DNA from: Colwellia demingiae
GTDB lineage: Bacteria; Pseudomonadota; Gammaproteobacteria; Enterobacterales; Alteromonadaceae
DNA length: 64,000 nucleotides
Assembly: GCF_007954275.1 (NCBI RefSeq)
Contig: NZ_VOLT01000002.1
Coordinates: 558,001 to 622,000, forward strand
Reading direction: 5' to 3'
In this document: positions 27,976 to 37,410 of the stretch, piece after piece
How the letters are laid out: each line of letters opens with the position of its first letter
Position numbering within the stretch: the first letter of the stretch is position 1
Made by a program: the position numbers and the translations under genes
Notes under the pieces: model-generated
Database searches by the model: none
Seen by the model: the letters and a program-made list of their open reading frames with translations, nothing else
Told to the model about the DNA's origin: nothing

Positions 27976-29101
27976 TACGATAAATAAAAGGTCCTTAGTA
28001 ATAATTACTAATTTATTTCCACTCCCTTGGGAACCTAATAGAGCAACCTTTAATCGTCAGCAATTCGCTCAACTTGATGAAGAGTTTGACAAAAGTATTT
28101 TAGTTCCGGTTGCCTTTCCTGAATGGTTTTCTCATAGAAAGGAAATAAAGCAAACTAAAAACTTAAGATATGTCCCTTATTTTTATTTACCTAAAGTTGG
28201 ACGGCGTTTTTATAGTGTCTTTATGTTTTTGTCTATTTTGATGCACTCGTGTTGGTGGCTAATTAATAAAAAGCCAAAAATAATATTAGCTAGTTGGGCT
28301 TTTCCTGAAGCTGTTGCCGCAAGTTGGTTAAGTGAGTTATTTAGGTGTCGTTTCTTTTTTAAAGTTCACGGTAGTGATATTAACCTGCACGGAAAAATTC
28401 CCGCACGGGCTCAACAAATAGTAAAGGCAGCCGAAAGAGCATCGGGTATTTTATCCGTTTCAAAAGCACTAGCAAATGAAATGGTTGCTATGGGTATTGA
28501 GCGAAAAAAAATATCGGTTATCTATAATGGCGTCGATCACCAAAAATTCGGTGTAGAATCAAAAGCGCCATTAAACGGTGACTACCTTTTATATGTTGGA
28601 AATTTAAAGCATGACAAAGGTGTCGTCGAGCTTATCAAGGCTTTTGCAAACATCTGTGAAAATTATCCTGTGTTACATCTTGTCTATGCAGGGTCTGGCG
28701 TAGAAAAAAAATGTCTTGCTGAATTGTCAAAATCACTCAATATTGCTGATAAAGTGCAATTACTAGGCTCTGTTGAACATAATAAGTTACCCGCACTGAT
28801 TACTCACGCTAAAGCATTAGTGTTACCTAGTTATAACGAGGGGGTTCCTAATGTTGTTTTAGAGGCTATGGCTTGTGGTACGCCCGTATTAGCAACAACA
28901 GTTGGCGGAATTCCGGAAGTAATAGACGAAAAAACATGTGGCAAGTTAATTAAACCTCGCTGTGAAATAGCGGTAGAGAATGGCTTAAATGACATACTCA
29001 ATCAAGCTTGGGATAAGGACACTATCAAACAACACAGCAATCAATTCACATGGGAAAACAATAAACGTCAACTCATTGAGTTACTGTCGGTTAATAACTA
29101 A
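27965..29101 (+). CDS. Glycosyltransferase family 4 protein
   Basis: A 378-residue GT-B enzyme with the N-terminus VIITNLFPLPWEPNRATFNR typical of the XrtA-associated and WcaC-like GT4 groups. The donor domain contains LLYVGNLKHDKGVVELIKAF and the E-x7-E motif in PSYNEGVPNVVLEAMACGTP. The start is GTG and overlaps the PaaK-like gene by 11 bases, which indicates coupling. Adds one sugar of the repeat unit; donor unknown. Confidence 0.88.
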   Translation: MKFDTINKRSLVIITNLFPLPWEPNRATFNRQQFAQLDEEFDKSILVPVAFPEWFSHRKEIKQTKNLRYVPYFYLPKVGRRFYSVFMFLSILMHSCWWLINKKPKIILASWAFPEAVAASWLSELFRCRFFFKVHGSDINLHGKIPARAQQIVKAAERASGILSVSKALANEMVAMGIERKKISVIYNGVDHQKFGVESKAPLNGDYLLYVGNLKHDKGVVELIKAFANICENYPVLHLVYAGSGVEKKCLAELSKSLNIADKVQLLGSVEHNKLPALITHAKALVLPSYNEGVPNVVLEAMACGTPVLATTVGGIPEVIDEKTCGKLIKPRCEIAVENGLNDILNQAWDKDTIKQHSNQFTWENNKRQLIELLSVNN

Positions 29102-29188
29102 TTTGAAAGATAAAGTTATATTGGCAAAGGTTTAATTACTGTTACAATGTTTTTATAAAGTTTCATTTTTCGACGGACTCGAAATTTA

Positions 29189-29824
29189 ATGCGAAATAAA
29201 ATTAAATATTTCATACGATCTAAGCTATTGCCCAATAGCATATTTTTGATCAATGAAAAAAGAGAATCAAAATCACTTTATTTAACTTTTGACGATGGCC
29301 CTGTTCAAGGTGTTACTGAAGGATTACTTGAATTACTTGAACAATATCAAGTAAAGGCTACTTTTTTTATTATTGGCTCTCGAATTAGCAAATCACCTAA
29401 TTTACTAAAAAAAATACATGAACAAAAACATACCATTGCAAATCATTCATACAGCCACCCTAATTTCACTAAGTTATCCAGTGAAGCAATGCTTGAACAG
29501 ATATTTGCAACCAATGAACTTATTAAAGAAACTACCCAACAAAATTGCCGGTTGTTTCGAGCACCCCAAGGGCGCTGGAGTATTAGGTTGATGTTTGAAT
29601 TATTTCGTTTAAAAATGACGGCAGTACATTGGAGCCGTGACTCTGTAGATTTTCTTAAAGAGCAACCAGAAAAAATTGTGAAGCGCTTTATTGATAACCC
29701 AGTAAGAAATGGCGATATTATATTATTTCATGATGATAACTCTCGCTGTATTGATGCCTTAAAAATATTAATACCCCATTGGCAATCTCAAGGTTTTAGT
29801 CTCAACGCATTGGAGTGTAAATAA
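29189..29824 (+). CDS. NodB-type polysaccharide deacetylase
   Basis: The 211-residue protein is a compact carbohydrate esterase 4 (NodB homology) domain. It has LTFDDGP (Asp35 catalytic, Asp36 metal-binding), NHSYSHP (metal ligands His86 and His90), RAPQGRW around residue 120 and ILFHDD near the C-terminus. No signal peptide is evident, so it may act on a cytoplasmic or membrane-associated intermediate, unlike most secreted members. It would remove an N-acetyl group from a HexNAc residue, which could create the free amine used by the acyl- or aminoacyltransferases of the locus (inference). The gene ends two bases before the next GT4. Confidence 0.88.
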   Translation: MRNKIKYFIRSKLLPNSIFLINEKRESKSLYLTFDDGPVQGVTEGLLELLEQYQVKATFFIIGSRISKSPNLLKKIHEQKHTIANHSYSHPNFTKLSSEAMLEQIFATNELIKETTQQNCRLFRAPQGRWSIRLMFELFRLKMTAVHWSRDSVDFLKEQPEKIVKRFIDNPVRNGDIILFHDDNSRCIDALKILIPHWQSQGFSLNALECK

Positions 29825-29826
29825 AA

Positions 29827-31023
29827 GTGAATATTCTATTTCATCATAGAACTCGCGGTCGTGGTGCCGAAGGCGTTCATATTAGAGGAGTAGTCAAAGG
29901 GTTAAGGCAGTTAGGTAATCATGTTAGTATATTATCTTTGCCCGGAGCAGAACCTGAAGCTGAAGAAGCAAAGGTGACTGATGATAAAATTAATCAAGCA
30001 CCCACTAAAAAAAGTAGTTTTTCTATACTTTCTGATCTTACCAAACATGTACCAGAATTTGTTTTCGAACTTTTTGAGCTTGCTTTCAATTTAATCGCGG
30101 TAATACGTTTACGTAAAACCGTTAAAGAAAAAAAAATCACCCTTATTTACGAGCGTTATTCCTTATTTATGTTTGCCAGTGTTTGGTGGGCAAAACGTCA
30201 TAACTTACCTATAGTGTTAGAAATTAACGACTCTTGCCAAGTTCAAAGAGTGCGTTCATTGACCTTTAAAAAGCTTGCTGCAAAAATTGAAAGTTGGATT
30301 TTTAAAAATGCGACCGGCCTAGTGTTTATTTCAACACGCTTTCAAGAAGTAGCTGAGCAAGCATACGGTGACATTGCAAACTCTGTTGTGTCACCTAATG
30401 GTGCTGATTTAGATAAATTTATCATTGATGAAACTTCTGGCTTAGCATTACGAAGTAAACTAGGTATTGAAGACAAAATAGTGCTTGGTTATGTTGGTGC
30501 ATTCGTTCATTGGCATGGCATTGATTGGTTTGTTGATTTAGCTTGCCAAAAATTAAAGGAAACACCTGAGTTAGTATTATTGCTAGTAGGAGACGGTGTC
30601 GCTTTTGAGGGCATTAAAAGCCGTGTAATTGAAGCAGGTGTTGAATCTCAAGTTATTTTACCTGGTAAAGTCCCACATAACGAAGTTTCATCTTTTCTGT
30701 CTGCAATGGACTTGGGGATTTTGCCTGATTCAAATGACTATGGTTCACCTATGAAGTTATTTGAGTTTATGGCAATGGGCAAAGGCATGATTGCACCAGA
30801 TTTCAGCCCTATTGCAGAGGTTGTTCAAGATAATGAGACCAGTTGGTTGTTTCCAGCAAGTAATAAACAAGCCTGTATAGACAAAGTTTTTAAAATTGTT
30901 AATGATAAAAAAGCCCACAAAAAAGTAGGTCTGAATGCTCGTGTCTATATTGAAAACGAGCGACAATGGAAACATAACGCCGAACAATTATTATCATTAG
31001 TTACTTCTAGTGAGAAAGATTGA
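29827..31023 (+). CDS. Glycosyltransferase family 4 protein, exosortase A-associated type
   Basis: The 398-residue protein starts (GTG) with ILFHHRTRGRGAEGVHIRGV, the signature of a GT4 group found beside exosortase A. The donor domain has VLGYVGAFVHWHGIDWFVDL and the Glu-rich LFEFMAMGKGMIAPDF in place of the classical E-x7-E. GT-B fold, cytoplasmic face of the inner membrane, donor unknown. Spacing of two bases from the deacetylase and a one-base overlap with the acetyltransferase show tight coupling. Confidence 0.87.
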   Translation: MNILFHHRTRGRGAEGVHIRGVVKGLRQLGNHVSILSLPGAEPEAEEAKVTDDKINQAPTKKSSFSILSDLTKHVPEFVFELFELAFNLIAVIRLRKTVKEKKITLIYERYSLFMFASVWWAKRHNLPIVLEINDSCQVQRVRSLTFKKLAAKIESWIFKNATGLVFISTRFQEVAEQAYGDIANSVVSPNGADLDKFIIDETSGLALRSKLGIEDKIVLGYVGAFVHWHGIDWFVDLACQKLKETPELVLLLVGDGVAFEGIKSRVIEAGVESQVILPGKVPHNEVSSFLSAMDLGILPDSNDYGSPMKLFEFMAMGKGMIAPDFSPIAEVVQDNETSWLFPASNKQACIDKVFKIVNDKKAHKKVGLNARVYIENERQWKHNAEQLLSLVTSSEKD

Positions 31024-31547
31024 TGCAAAAAATAATAGCCGATTTAAAGCGTAAACAACAAATTTTTGCAGATGATGGTGCTAACGTAAGCATGTTAAGA
31101 ATTTTGATGGCTGATGGCACCAGTGCAAACATAATTTATCGATGTATGCGCTGGTGTGCAACACATCGTTTAGGCCTAGTAGCCTATTTTTTTCAATGGC
31201 TAAATAAATTTATGAATGGTTGTGTGATCGGCAGTGGTGCAAAATTTTCCTCTGGTTTCGTTATTATGCACCCTGTTGGCATTGTAATTAATTCTAAAGT
31301 AATTGGTGGGCACAATATTACGTTAGAAAGTGGTGTTGTCATTGGTGATGAGAAGGGAAAGTCACCTTACTTAGAGAATAATATTTTTATCGGTTCTGGC
31401 GCTAAAATTATTGGCCAATTAACCATTGAAGACAATGTGAAAATTGGTGCAAATGCTGTCTTAACAAAAGATGCTAAATACGGCTCAACCATGCTGGGTA
31501 TTCCAGCAAAAGCCTATTTAAAAAATAACAAAGGCACAAACTTATAA
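31023..31547 (+). CDS. Hexapeptide-repeat (CysE-like) acetyltransferase
   Basis: The protein of 174 residues has an N-terminal helical region and a left-handed beta-helix C-terminus with repeated hexapeptides (VVIGDE, IFIGSG, AKIIGQ, VKIGAN, AVLTKD) ending in STMLGIPAKAY. It resembles serine acetyltransferase-like enzymes of polysaccharide loci that O- or N-acetylate sugars with acetyl-CoA; GFVIMHPVGIVIN carries the conserved catalytic-type His. I start at the ATG at 31023, which overlaps the previous stop as TGATG; a TTG one codon upstream is less likely. Confidence 0.85.
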   Translation: MQKIIADLKRKQQIFADDGANVSMLRILMADGTSANIIYRCMRWCATHRLGLVAYFFQWLNKFMNGCVIGSGAKFSSGFVIMHPVGIVINSKVIGGHNITLESGVVIGDEKGKSPYLENNIFIGSGAKIIGQLTIEDNVKIGANAVLTKDAKYGSTMLGIPAKAYLKNNKGTNL

Positions 31548-32719
31548 TGGTAATTATTTTTTGGTTAAGTGTAGCTATTATCATTTACAGCTATTTTATT
31601 TACCCGCTGATTTTGATGATTTTTAGCGCAGTAAAGCAAGCGATTAGTGATACACGCTATCTTTGGAAAAAAAGCCAGCGTAGAATTGTAGACAAAAATA
31701 ACCTCCCCCCTGTATCTATAATAATAGCCGCATACAATGAAGAGTCTTGCATCAAAGCAAGGGTAGAAAACTTACTTTCTCTCGATTACCCACAAGATAA
31801 ATTGACTATATTAATTGGCTCTGATGGCAGCCAAGATAATACAGCAGATATTTTAACTTCGTTTGATGAGGTGAATTTAAAAGTTTATATATTTGAAGAA
31901 AATCGTGGAAAGATGAGTGTGCTCAATGATCTTGTTGAACAGGCAAACAGTGATTACATTGTTTTCTCTGATGCAAATACACATTTTAACAAAAATACCA
32001 TTGATTACTTAGTCAGACACTTTAATCATGACGATATTGGCGCTGTATGTGGAGAGCTTCATCTAGTAGATGTTGATTCAGGCGATAATAAAGACAATAT
32101 TTATTGGCGCTACGAACAAGTTTTAAAGTTTCATGAAGCTCGATTAAATGCATTACAAGGTGCAAACGGAGCAATTTACGCTATTCGAAAAGAACTTTTC
32201 ATTCCCTTACCAGCTAACACTATTGTAGATGATTTTCAGATTGCAATGAATGTTGCTAAACAAGGGGCCCGACTAATTTATGATCCTGAAGCCATTGCAA
32301 CTGAAGAGATAGCGCCAAATTTACAAGCCGAGGAAGGAAGAAGAGTTCGTATTGGCTTAGGTAATTATCAAGCATTATTCACTATGCCTTGGGCACTAAA
32401 TCCTTTTTTAGGTTGGCGGTTTATAGCTTATATCAGCCATAAAGTATGCCGATGGTTTGTACCTCATTTGATGCTTATTGCCTTGGTTAGTAATTTATTA
32501 CTCATTAGTAACCCTTTATATCAATTATTATTAATTGGACAAATTCTTTTTTACTCCATTGCTTTTTACGGTATTAATAAACAAAAAAAACAGCAGAACA
32601 TTAGTTCAATTATAGGAATAATTGCCTTTTTTGTTTCTATGAATATAGCTTTAATGCGAGGGTTTATTCGGTATTTTAGCTCTAACGTCCAAGGCACATG
32701 GGAAAGAACAACAAGATGA
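31547..32719 (+). CDS. Membrane glycosyltransferase family 2 (processive type)
   Basis: A 390-residue GT2 with an N-terminal membrane anchor (residues ~3-25) and two or three C-terminal membrane segments (after ~290). The catalytic domain shows SIIIAAYNEESCIKARVENL, IGSDGSQDNT, the metal-binding FSDANTHF, ANGAIYAIRK, the catalytic-base-like IVDDFQIAMN and EEGRRVRIGLGNY in the place of the QxxRW motif. This layout is that of cellulose/hyaluronan synthase-like enzymes that can polymerise or extend at the membrane. It overlaps the preceding stop by one base. Confidence 0.87.
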   Translation: MVIIFWLSVAIIIYSYFIYPLILMIFSAVKQAISDTRYLWKKSQRRIVDKNNLPPVSIIIAAYNEESCIKARVENLLSLDYPQDKLTILIGSDGSQDNTADILTSFDEVNLKVYIFEENRGKMSVLNDLVEQANSDYIVFSDANTHFNKNTIDYLVRHFNHDDIGAVCGELHLVDVDSGDNKDNIYWRYEQVLKFHEARLNALQGANGAIYAIRKELFIPLPANTIVDDFQIAMNVAKQGARLIYDPEAIATEEIAPNLQAEEGRRVRIGLGNYQALFTMPWALNPFLGWRFIAYISHKVCRWFVPHLMLIALVSNLLLISNPLYQLLLIGQILFYSIAFYGINKQKKQQNISSIIGIIAFFVSMNIALMRGFIRYFSSNVQGTWERTTR

Positions 32720-33891
32720 TTATTTTTTTTAGCTTACTTTTATTATTTCTATTACTAGTTTTTGCTTTTATATTTATTCTGAAAAAAAAGAATATGTCAG
32801 GTTGGTTGCCCCAATATATTAAACAGCGCTTAAAGAAACCGATAGAAATTAATGGCCCTACGCATATAATTTTTTCATTTGTTGATCATTATGAACCTCA
32901 ATGGGGCAAACCTAATGACATTGATGTTGAGCGCTCTAGAGTTGACCGATGGTTAGCAGAATACCCTAAAATGGCAGAAAAGCACCAAGATGCCGATGGT
33001 TTTCACCCGCAACATACCTTTTATTATCCTGAAGAAGAATACCGTTTCGAGCATTTGAACAAAATAGCAAAAATGTGCCTAGATGGTTTTGGGGAAATAG
33101 AATTACACCTACACCATCATAATGATAATTCTGAAAACTTACGAGCACTTATTACTGGCTTTTGCCAGACATTGCATGACAACCATGGGGCCCTTAGTCA
33201 CAACCCTGATACAGGCCAACTAAACTACGGCTTTATCCATGGTAACTGGGCATTAGATAATAGTGACCCAACCGGTAATAATTGCGGTGTAAATGACGAA
33301 CTGATTATTTTAAGAGAAACAGGCTGTTATGCTGACTTTACATTTCCTTCAGCACCTCACCCTACTCAGCCTGATACCATTAATAGTATTTATTACGCAA
33401 AAGATGATCCAAATAGACCGAACTCACACAATACAGGTATTAATTGTAAAGTTGGCGGCAAACCTTGGGGCGATATTTTAATGGTTAATGGACCTTTAAT
33501 GCTGAATTGGAAAAAGCTTAAAAAAGGCCTATTTCCACAAATTGAAAACTCAGATGTCCGTAAAGGAATGGAGCCCACACAAGATCGTATTGATTTATGG
33601 GTTGAAGCGAATGTCCACATTGAAGGTCGTCCTGAATGGCGCTTTATTAAAGTACATACCCATGGTACTCAAGAAAAAGATATGGACGTTTTATTAGGTA
33701 AACCGTGTGACGATATGTTTTCGTATTTAGAAAGTAAATACAATGATAGTGAGAATTATATCTTACATTATGTCAATTCAAGAGAAATGTATAACATCAT
33801 AAAAGCAGCTGAAGAGGGGAATAAAGGCGATCCTAATAACTATCGTGATTACTTTCTCCCTCGTCCCCAGTTTAAAGTCGGTCCTCTATGA
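32716..33891 (+). CDS. Membrane-anchored deacetylase/hydrolase-like protein of unknown family
   Basis: I do not recognise a named family. The protein (391 residues from the ATGA-overlap start at 32716, which has GGGAAAG upstream) has one N-terminal membrane segment and a large, probably periplasmic domain rich in His and Asp. Motifs suggest a beta/alpha-barrel related to polysaccharide deacetylases: FSFVDHYEP near residue 50, EIELHLHHHND around 130, GFIHGNWALDNS around 180, TFPSAPHPTQ and FIKVHTHGT near the C-terminus could supply metal ligands. It lies between a membrane GT2 and a true polysaccharide deacetylase with four-base overlaps on both sides, so the three are likely one functional unit. 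Confidence 0.6.
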   Translation: MIIFFSLLLLFLLLVFAFIFILKKKNMSGWLPQYIKQRLKKPIEINGPTHIIFSFVDHYEPQWGKPNDIDVERSRVDRWLAEYPKMAEKHQDADGFHPQHTFYYPEEEYRFEHLNKIAKMCLDGFGEIELHLHHHNDNSENLRALITGFCQTLHDNHGALSHNPDTGQLNYGFIHGNWALDNSDPTGNNCGVNDELIILRETGCYADFTFPSAPHPTQPDTINSIYYAKDDPNRPNSHNTGINCKVGGKPWGDILMVNGPLMLNWKKLKKGLFPQIENSDVRKGMEPTQDRIDLWVEANVHIEGRPEWRFIKVHTHGTQEKDMDVLLGKPCDDMFSYLESKYNDSENYILHYVNSREMYNIIKAAEEGNKGDPNNYRDYFLPRPQFKVGPL

Positions 33892-34871
33892 ATATAAAGC
33901 ATCAGCTCATTAAACGGCTTAATTTATCAAAGGTTTTATGGCCTTTTTTAACAAACGGTTTATATTGCTTTAACTTTCACCGTATTGGCTCATGGCAAGA
34001 AACAAGCTATGATCCTTGTGTATTTTCTTGTGACGCTGAAAATTTTGAAATCTATCTTTTTTTTATAAAAAATAATTTCAGAGTTGTTACTCTTAATGAA
34101 GTTAATAATATTGCTGAAAAAAACATTCCGATTAAAGAGAAATTAGCACTGATTACCTTTGATGATGGCTATAGTGATAATTACCATACTGCTTTCCCAC
34201 TATTAAAATCGTTAGGATTACCCGCTACTTTTTTTATCACAACCAGCTTAATAGACTCTAACCTTATTCCATGGTGGGATGAAATTGCATGGTATGTAAG
34301 ACAGTTAGCAAATAAAACCATTAAACTAGCACCATGGCATCATGCCTTAACTATTGATAAGAAGCCATCTAGACAAAACATACGTAATGTTTTACAACAA
34401 ATAAAAATCAACCCTTCTTTAATTGAAAGTCAATTGGATGAATTAAGAGTATTGACCTCGGTAAGTATTCCTAATAATGAAAGTAATAATATATTTATGA
34501 CATGGCAACAAGTTGGGGAGATGGCTAAAAATAATATGACAATTGGTGCTCATTCGCATACCCATAAAGTTTTTTCTTGTTTATCTGAGGCTGAACTGAA
34601 TTTTGAACTTAAAGAATCAAAACGTTTAATAGAGCTTAATTTATCTAAAAATATCAAAAGCTTATCTTATCCCGTTGGTAGTGCGACAACTTACAATAAG
34701 AGTATGTATGGAGCTATTTCGTCTAACGGTTATAAGTTAGCATTTTCATTTAGTGCCATAATAAATAAGAGCCTTAATGAAAATCGTTTTGAAATAGGAC
34801 GATTCTCAATAGATCAGCCTTTTAATGAAAGAGTCTTTAAAGAAATGATTTTAGGTGCAAAATCAAAATAA
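33888..34871 (+). CDS. Polysaccharide deacetylase family protein
   Basis: A 327-residue carbohydrate esterase 4 protein. The motif ALITFDDGYSDNYHTAFPLL (Asp92 and Asp93) and GAHSHTHKVFS (metal-binding His residues around 220) are both present, as is LSYPVGS in the position of the usual Arg/Pro motif. A long insertion between the first two motifs (WWDEIAWYVRQ...) is typical of the larger PgaB/IcaB-like or XrtA-locus deacetylases. It would remove acetyl groups from HexNAc residues. Its ATGA start overlaps the preceding stop. It ends the operon starting at 26635. Confidence 0.87.
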   Translation: MNIKHQLIKRLNLSKVLWPFLTNGLYCFNFHRIGSWQETSYDPCVFSCDAENFEIYLFFIKNNFRVVTLNEVNNIAEKNIPIKEKLALITFDDGYSDNYHTAFPLLKSLGLPATFFITTSLIDSNLIPWWDEIAWYVRQLANKTIKLAPWHHALTIDKKPSRQNIRNVLQQIKINPSLIESQLDELRVLTSVSIPNNESNNIFMTWQQVGEMAKNNMTIGAHSHTHKVFSCLSEAELNFELKESKRLIELNLSKNIKSLSYPVGSATTYNKSMYGAISSNGYKLAFSFSAIINKSLNENRFEIGRFSIDQPFNERVFKEMILGAKSK

Positions 34872-35116
34872 CAGCTTAATGATAAATAAAAAAAGCAGGA
34901 ATAAATAACTTTCCCCGCTTGTCCTGAGTTTGATATAACAACGTAAGGCGTTTAGCAAAGTCGGTGGATTACAAGTCAGAGTTGAATATGTTAGTAAAGT
35001 CCAAAACAGCTATATCAAGCAAATATTGGATGATACAGCATCTATATTTTGTATTAAAAACACCAAACCAAGTGCAAAAAAATATCAGGAGTGTAGAGAC
35101 TAGCCTTAAAGTAAAG

Positions 35117-36520
35117 CTATCTTCCTTTACCAAATAACACAATCTCAACCGTTCGAATCAATATCAATATGTCCAAGAGAAAGCTGCGATGCTTAATGTA
35201 ATACAAATCATATTTAAGCTTTTCTAATGAATCAGCTTCAGTAGCACCGTAAGGATATTTTAATTGCGCCCAACCTGTTAAACCCGGTTTAACATTATGG
35301 CGTTCGTTATAATAAGGAATATTCTTGATAAGACTTTGCACAAATTGAGGACGCTCAGGTCTTGGTCCAACAAAGCCCATATTGCCATGCAAAACATTCC
35401 AAATTTGTGGCAGTTCATCAATACGATATTTACGTAAATACTGACCAACTTTTGTAATACGGTTATCGTTTTCGCTTGCCATTTGGGCACCATTTTTTTC
35501 TGCATCTAAACGCATACTACGAAATTTGATCATATTAAACGGTTCGCCATCTAAGCCAACACGCTCTTGCTTATAAAAGATTGGCGCATTAAAACCTTCT
35601 GTAATCTTCATACACAACGCAGTAATAAGCATCACAGGCCACGTAAGTAATAACAAGATCAGTGCCATTACCGCATTAAATATCCAATCTAAGGTATTAC
35701 GTAAATAATTATTAGAGGCAAAACCATTAGAATAAATGACCCAGCTAGGATAAATAAGGTTAACGGCTATTTGTCCGGTTTCACGCTCAATGAAATCCAA
35801 TATATCTATAATTTCAATACCGCGGATCTTGCAAGCAAACAACTCATCTACAGGTAAGTTATTACGACGTTCATCATTAGCGACGACTATCTCATCAATA
35901 TCATGGGCTAAGGTGTACTCAACTAGTGATTCATTTAAAGTGATGCGTGTTTCGCGCTGAATTCCATCAGGTGAATCACCTTGCATGATAACAAAACCAT
36001 GTACAGTAAAGTCTTGCCTATCAACATCACGTCGCATACGTCTTTCTATAATTGATGCTCGTTGGCCAGAACCTAATACCAAAATATTACGCTTACCAAA
36101 ACCAAAGAAATCTATTTTAAAGGTAAAATAACGAAAAGAACTGACGAGAAAAACACTAAGTAAAGAGGCTATAGCCAATAATTCTATTGGTAAATGATAA
36201 GGGCCATAAAAAGGATTGATGAGTGTTGTTGCACAAAAGCCCACAGAAACACACATCAACATGCGACGGAAAATACCTCGAAAACTTTCTCTCAGTTTTG
36301 AGTTGTACAAACCTAGCGCTAAGGCACTTAATTGATTAAGTAGCGCAAAAATAACAGCATAGAGTAATAAGAAACCATCAGATACCACCATAAAATCAAC
36401 AATTTGATATTCCCCGTTCAAATGAACAGCTAACATCAAAGCACCAACAAATAAAATTTGCTCTACAATAATTAAAGATTTAGTACCTGCTGATAAATCA
36501 CGAAATTTAGAACTAGACAT
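35117..36520 (-). CDS. Undecaprenyl-phosphate glycosylphosphotransferase (priming enzyme), XrtA-system type
   Basis: A 467-residue inner-membrane protein that transfers the first sugar phosphate to undecaprenyl phosphate to start each repeat unit. It has four to five N-terminal membrane segments, a CoA-binding-like Rossmann segment (NILVLGSGQRASIIERRMRR, about residue 145), one further segment near 280-300, and the C-terminal catalytic domain with FYKQERVGLDGEPFNMIKFR, YLRKYRIDELPQIWNVLHG, MGFVGPRPERPQF and PGLTGWAQL. It fits the sugar transferase group tied to PEP-CTERM systems. It is divergent from the export operon at 36723. Confidence 0.92.
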   Translation of the reverse strand: MSSSKFRDLSAGTKSLIIVEQILFVGALMLAVHLNGEYQIVDFMVVSDGFLLLYAVIFALLNQLSALALGLYNSKLRESFRGIFRRMLMCVSVGFCATTLINPFYGPYHLPIELLAIASLLSVFLVSSFRYFTFKIDFFGFGKRNILVLGSGQRASIIERRMRRDVDRQDFTVHGFVIMQGDSPDGIQRETRITLNESLVEYTLAHDIDEIVVANDERRNNLPVDELFACKIRGIEIIDILDFIERETGQIAVNLIYPSWVIYSNGFASNNYLRNTLDWIFNAVMALILLLLTWPVMLITALCMKITEGFNAPIFYKQERVGLDGEPFNMIKFRSMRLDAEKNGAQMASENDNRITKVGQYLRKYRIDELPQIWNVLHGNMGFVGPRPERPQFVQSLIKNIPYYNERHNVKPGLTGWAQLKYPYGATEADSLEKLKYDLYYIKHRSFLLDILILIRTVEIVLFGKGR

Positions 36521-36616
36521 AACTGGCTAGGTTTCCTTTAATTAATATTTGCTAATAAACAGCAACTTTTATACCGACAAAAAACAACGCTGATTCTAAC
36601 AAAAAAACAACTAAAG

Positions 36617-36705
36617 TTAACGTTTAATTTACACACGTTAATTAACATTGCTAAAAGACAATAAAATACCATACAATTACACATCGTTTTTCAAACAAAT
36701 TGTAT
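36617..36705. promoter_or_regulatory. Two inverted repeats in the divergent promoter region of the export operon
   Basis: TTAACGT (36617-36623) is mirrored by ACGTTAA (36635-36641), and ATACAATT (36671-36678) by AATTGTAT (36698-36705). Both lie in the 202-base gap between the priming transferase gene and the export operon, where PrsR or another regulator would be expected to bind. No sigma-54 promoter is obvious by eye. Chance cannot be excluded in such AT-rich DNA. Confidence 0.25.
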
Positions 36706-36722
36706 TTAAAAAGGTATAAATT

Positions 36723-37358
36723 ATGGATAATCGCTTTGCCAGCTCATTAAAAGTAGGTCTGCTATTGTTAGCAACTTTTCTTTCAGGCTGTAGTTCACAC
36801 GATACTTTACCTAGTGCAACTTTGCATCCATCTAATACAGCCGATATAAATAGCTATAAATATTTAATCGGCTCTGGCGATGTGCTTAATATTTTTGTTT
36901 GGCGCAACCCCGAAGTTTCAGGTTCATTCGTAGTACGTCCAGATGGCATGATTACCACCTCCTTAGTTGAAGATATCGAAGTCTCCGGTAAAACCCCCAC
37001 TGAATTAGCTCGCTCTATTGAAGAAATCTTAGCTACATATCTACGAGACCCTATTGTTACGGTCACAGTTGAAAATTTCGTTGGTCCTTTTAGTGAGCAA
37101 ATTCGTGTTATTGGTGAGGCAGCACAGCCACGAGCTATTAATTATACTCAGCATATGACCTTACTCGATGTTATGATTCAAGTTGGCGGTTTAACCGAAT
37201 TTGCTAATGGAAACGATGCAGTACTCATACGTATTGAAAATGGAGCACAAAGTCAATATCAAGTAATGATAGATCAGTTACTTAAAGATGGAGAAATAAG
37301 TGCCAATGTTGATATGTTACCGGGCGATATTATCATCATCCCTGAAGCTTGGTTTTAA
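36723..37358 (+). CDS. Polysaccharide export lipoprotein (Wza-like), XrtA-system type
   Basis: A 211-residue outer-membrane lipoprotein that would form the periplasmic part of the polysaccharide export channel. The signal ends in the lipobox FLSGC. The poly_export domain follows with YLIGSGDVLNIFVWRNPEVS, VRPDGMITTSLVEDIEVSG and a SLBB-type repeat (RVIGEAAQPRAINYTQHMTL, DVMIQVGGLTEFANGNDAVL) and ends MLPGDIIIIPEAWF. It is about half the length of E. coli Wza and lacks the C-terminal outer-membrane helix, as usual for XrtA-locus members. AAAAAGG precedes the ATG. First gene of the conserved export operon. Confidence 0.92.
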   Translation: MDNRFASSLKVGLLLLATFLSGCSSHDTLPSATLHPSNTADINSYKYLIGSGDVLNIFVWRNPEVSGSFVVRPDGMITTSLVEDIEVSGKTPTELARSIEEILATYLRDPIVTVTVENFVGPFSEQIRVIGEAAQPRAINYTQHMTLLDVMIQVGGLTEFANGNDAVLIRIENGAQSQYQVMIDQLLKDGEISANVDMLPGDIIIIPEAWF

Positions 37359-37410
37359 TATACCAAACACATAGTACATCAATAATTTAGCGCAAAATTA
37401 AAGGGTAGTA

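Noticed and set aside
34951..35103. 50-codon open stretch between the last deacetylase and the priming transferase
   Set aside because: No start with a ribosome site, no recognisable family; it may be a remnant but the evidence is too weak to call a gene or pseudogene.
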